A stretch of 5,615 bases of DNA from Peptococcaceae bacterium (GTDB lineage Bacteria > Bacillota > Peptococcia > Peptococcales > Peptococcaceae), in contig JAFNVD010000204.1 in assembly GCA_017383785.1 (NCBI GenBank), positions 1-5,615 on the forward strand, in the 5' to 3' direction. Below are positions 5,195 through 5,615 of this stretch, one piece after another; position 1 is the stretch's first letter; every line of letters starts with the position of its first letter. The position numbers were made by a program, and so were the translations under genes. The notes below the pieces were generated by a model. It did not search any database. It worked only from the letters and a program-made list of their open reading frames with translations, and was not told the origin of the DNA.

Positions 5195-5615
5195 TTATGC
5201 GGCTGTGCGCTCTAGTACCCGTGTTTGGTACGGTATAGCATTCGCATAACCACTATATATATCATCACATTGTATTTGTTCCGTACCGTATATTTCCCCA
5301 CTTACATATAGTACATCTGCCGTCAAGATGCCGCTTACGTACAAATCTCCATGAATATAAAGCTCTTTTGTTACAATTTCATCGGTCACTTCCACCACCA
5401 GCGGCATTTGATTTACCGATGTAATCCCCAGCGGATATGCACAATCTATATCTAAATGATATGCACTGTCCTCTACAAGCAATATGCCCTCTTGTACCTG
5501 CAATGCGATAGAATCCAGTACCGGCCAATCTGTAGTTTGGCTAAATGGCAAAGCAAAGCATTGCACAACACCTGTGGCCGTTCTCTCATATGTGCCCACA
5601 CTGCCGGTAGATACA
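5195..5615 (-). CDS. Unrecognised protein with C-terminal LYxxG-type repeats, 5' part outside window
   Basis: The last 139 codons of a frame that stays open to the window edge are visible; it stops with TAA at 5195. A GTG at 5599 could be read as a start, but it has no ribosome binding site, so it is more likely an internal valine. The visible part has no cysteine motif, signal peptide or membrane segment. About 30 residues near the C-terminus repeat a short pattern, LYIHGD, LYVSGI and LYVSGE followed by IYG, with hydrophobic residues alternating between glycine turns. Such a pattern suits a beta-solenoid or bactofilin-like fold, but this is only a resemblance. The stop lies 74 bases before the TldE-like gene on the same strand. 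I assign no function. Confidence 0.75.
   Translation of the reverse strand, partial: VSTGSVGTYERTATGVVQCFALPFSQTTDWPVLDSIALQVQEGILLVEDSAYHLDIDCAYPLGITSVNQMPLVVEVTDEIVTKELYIHGDLYVSGILTADVLYVSGEIYGTEQIQCDDIYSGYANAIPYQTRVLERTAA

Overview
The window looks like core chromosome of a low-to-mid GC Bacillota (Firmicutes) bacterium, probably an anaerobe of the Clostridia or Negativicutes. The basis is the order aminopeptidase P-type peptidase, then elongation factor P, then an acidic zinc-ribbon protein that resembles the clostridial CD1247 family. Strong GGAG-type ribosome binding sites, sigma-A-like promoters and an RNase HII with the N-terminal extension usual in Firmicutes agree with this. The genus cannot be told from the sequence. 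Every supported gene lies on the minus strand; the long plus-strand open frames are antisense shadows.

Layout in the direction of transcription, from high to low coordinates. (1) 5195-5615 holds the 3' end of an unrecognised protein whose C-terminus repeats a short LYxxG-type motif and which runs off the window. (2) 3777-5120 encodes a PmbA/TldE-type protein of the TldD/PmbA family. (3) After a gap of about 195 bases with promoter-like sequences, a tight cluster follows: an M24-family Xaa-Pro peptidase (2505-3581), efp (1934-2491) and a 172-residue very acidic, cysteine-rich zinc-ribbon protein (1354-1872). It ends at a clear intrinsic terminator (1305-1336). (4) rnhB (343-1140) has its own extended -10 promoter. 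(5) A tRNA cluster follows: Thr(UGU), Ala(UGC) and Gly(GCC), the last cut by the window edge. It is driven by a near-consensus promoter with three helically phased A-tracts upstream.

Functionally this is housekeeping. EF-P relieves ribosome stalling at proline runs, and the neighbouring peptidase cleaves Xaa-Pro bonds. RNase HII removes ribonucleotides from DNA, and the tRNAs supply translation. No mobile element, CRISPR array, phage gene or defence system is visible, and I see no clear undescribed system. The least explained items are the acidic cysteine-rich protein, the repeat-bearing partial protein, the TldE-like gene without an adjacent TldD, and the architecture of the tRNA promoter.
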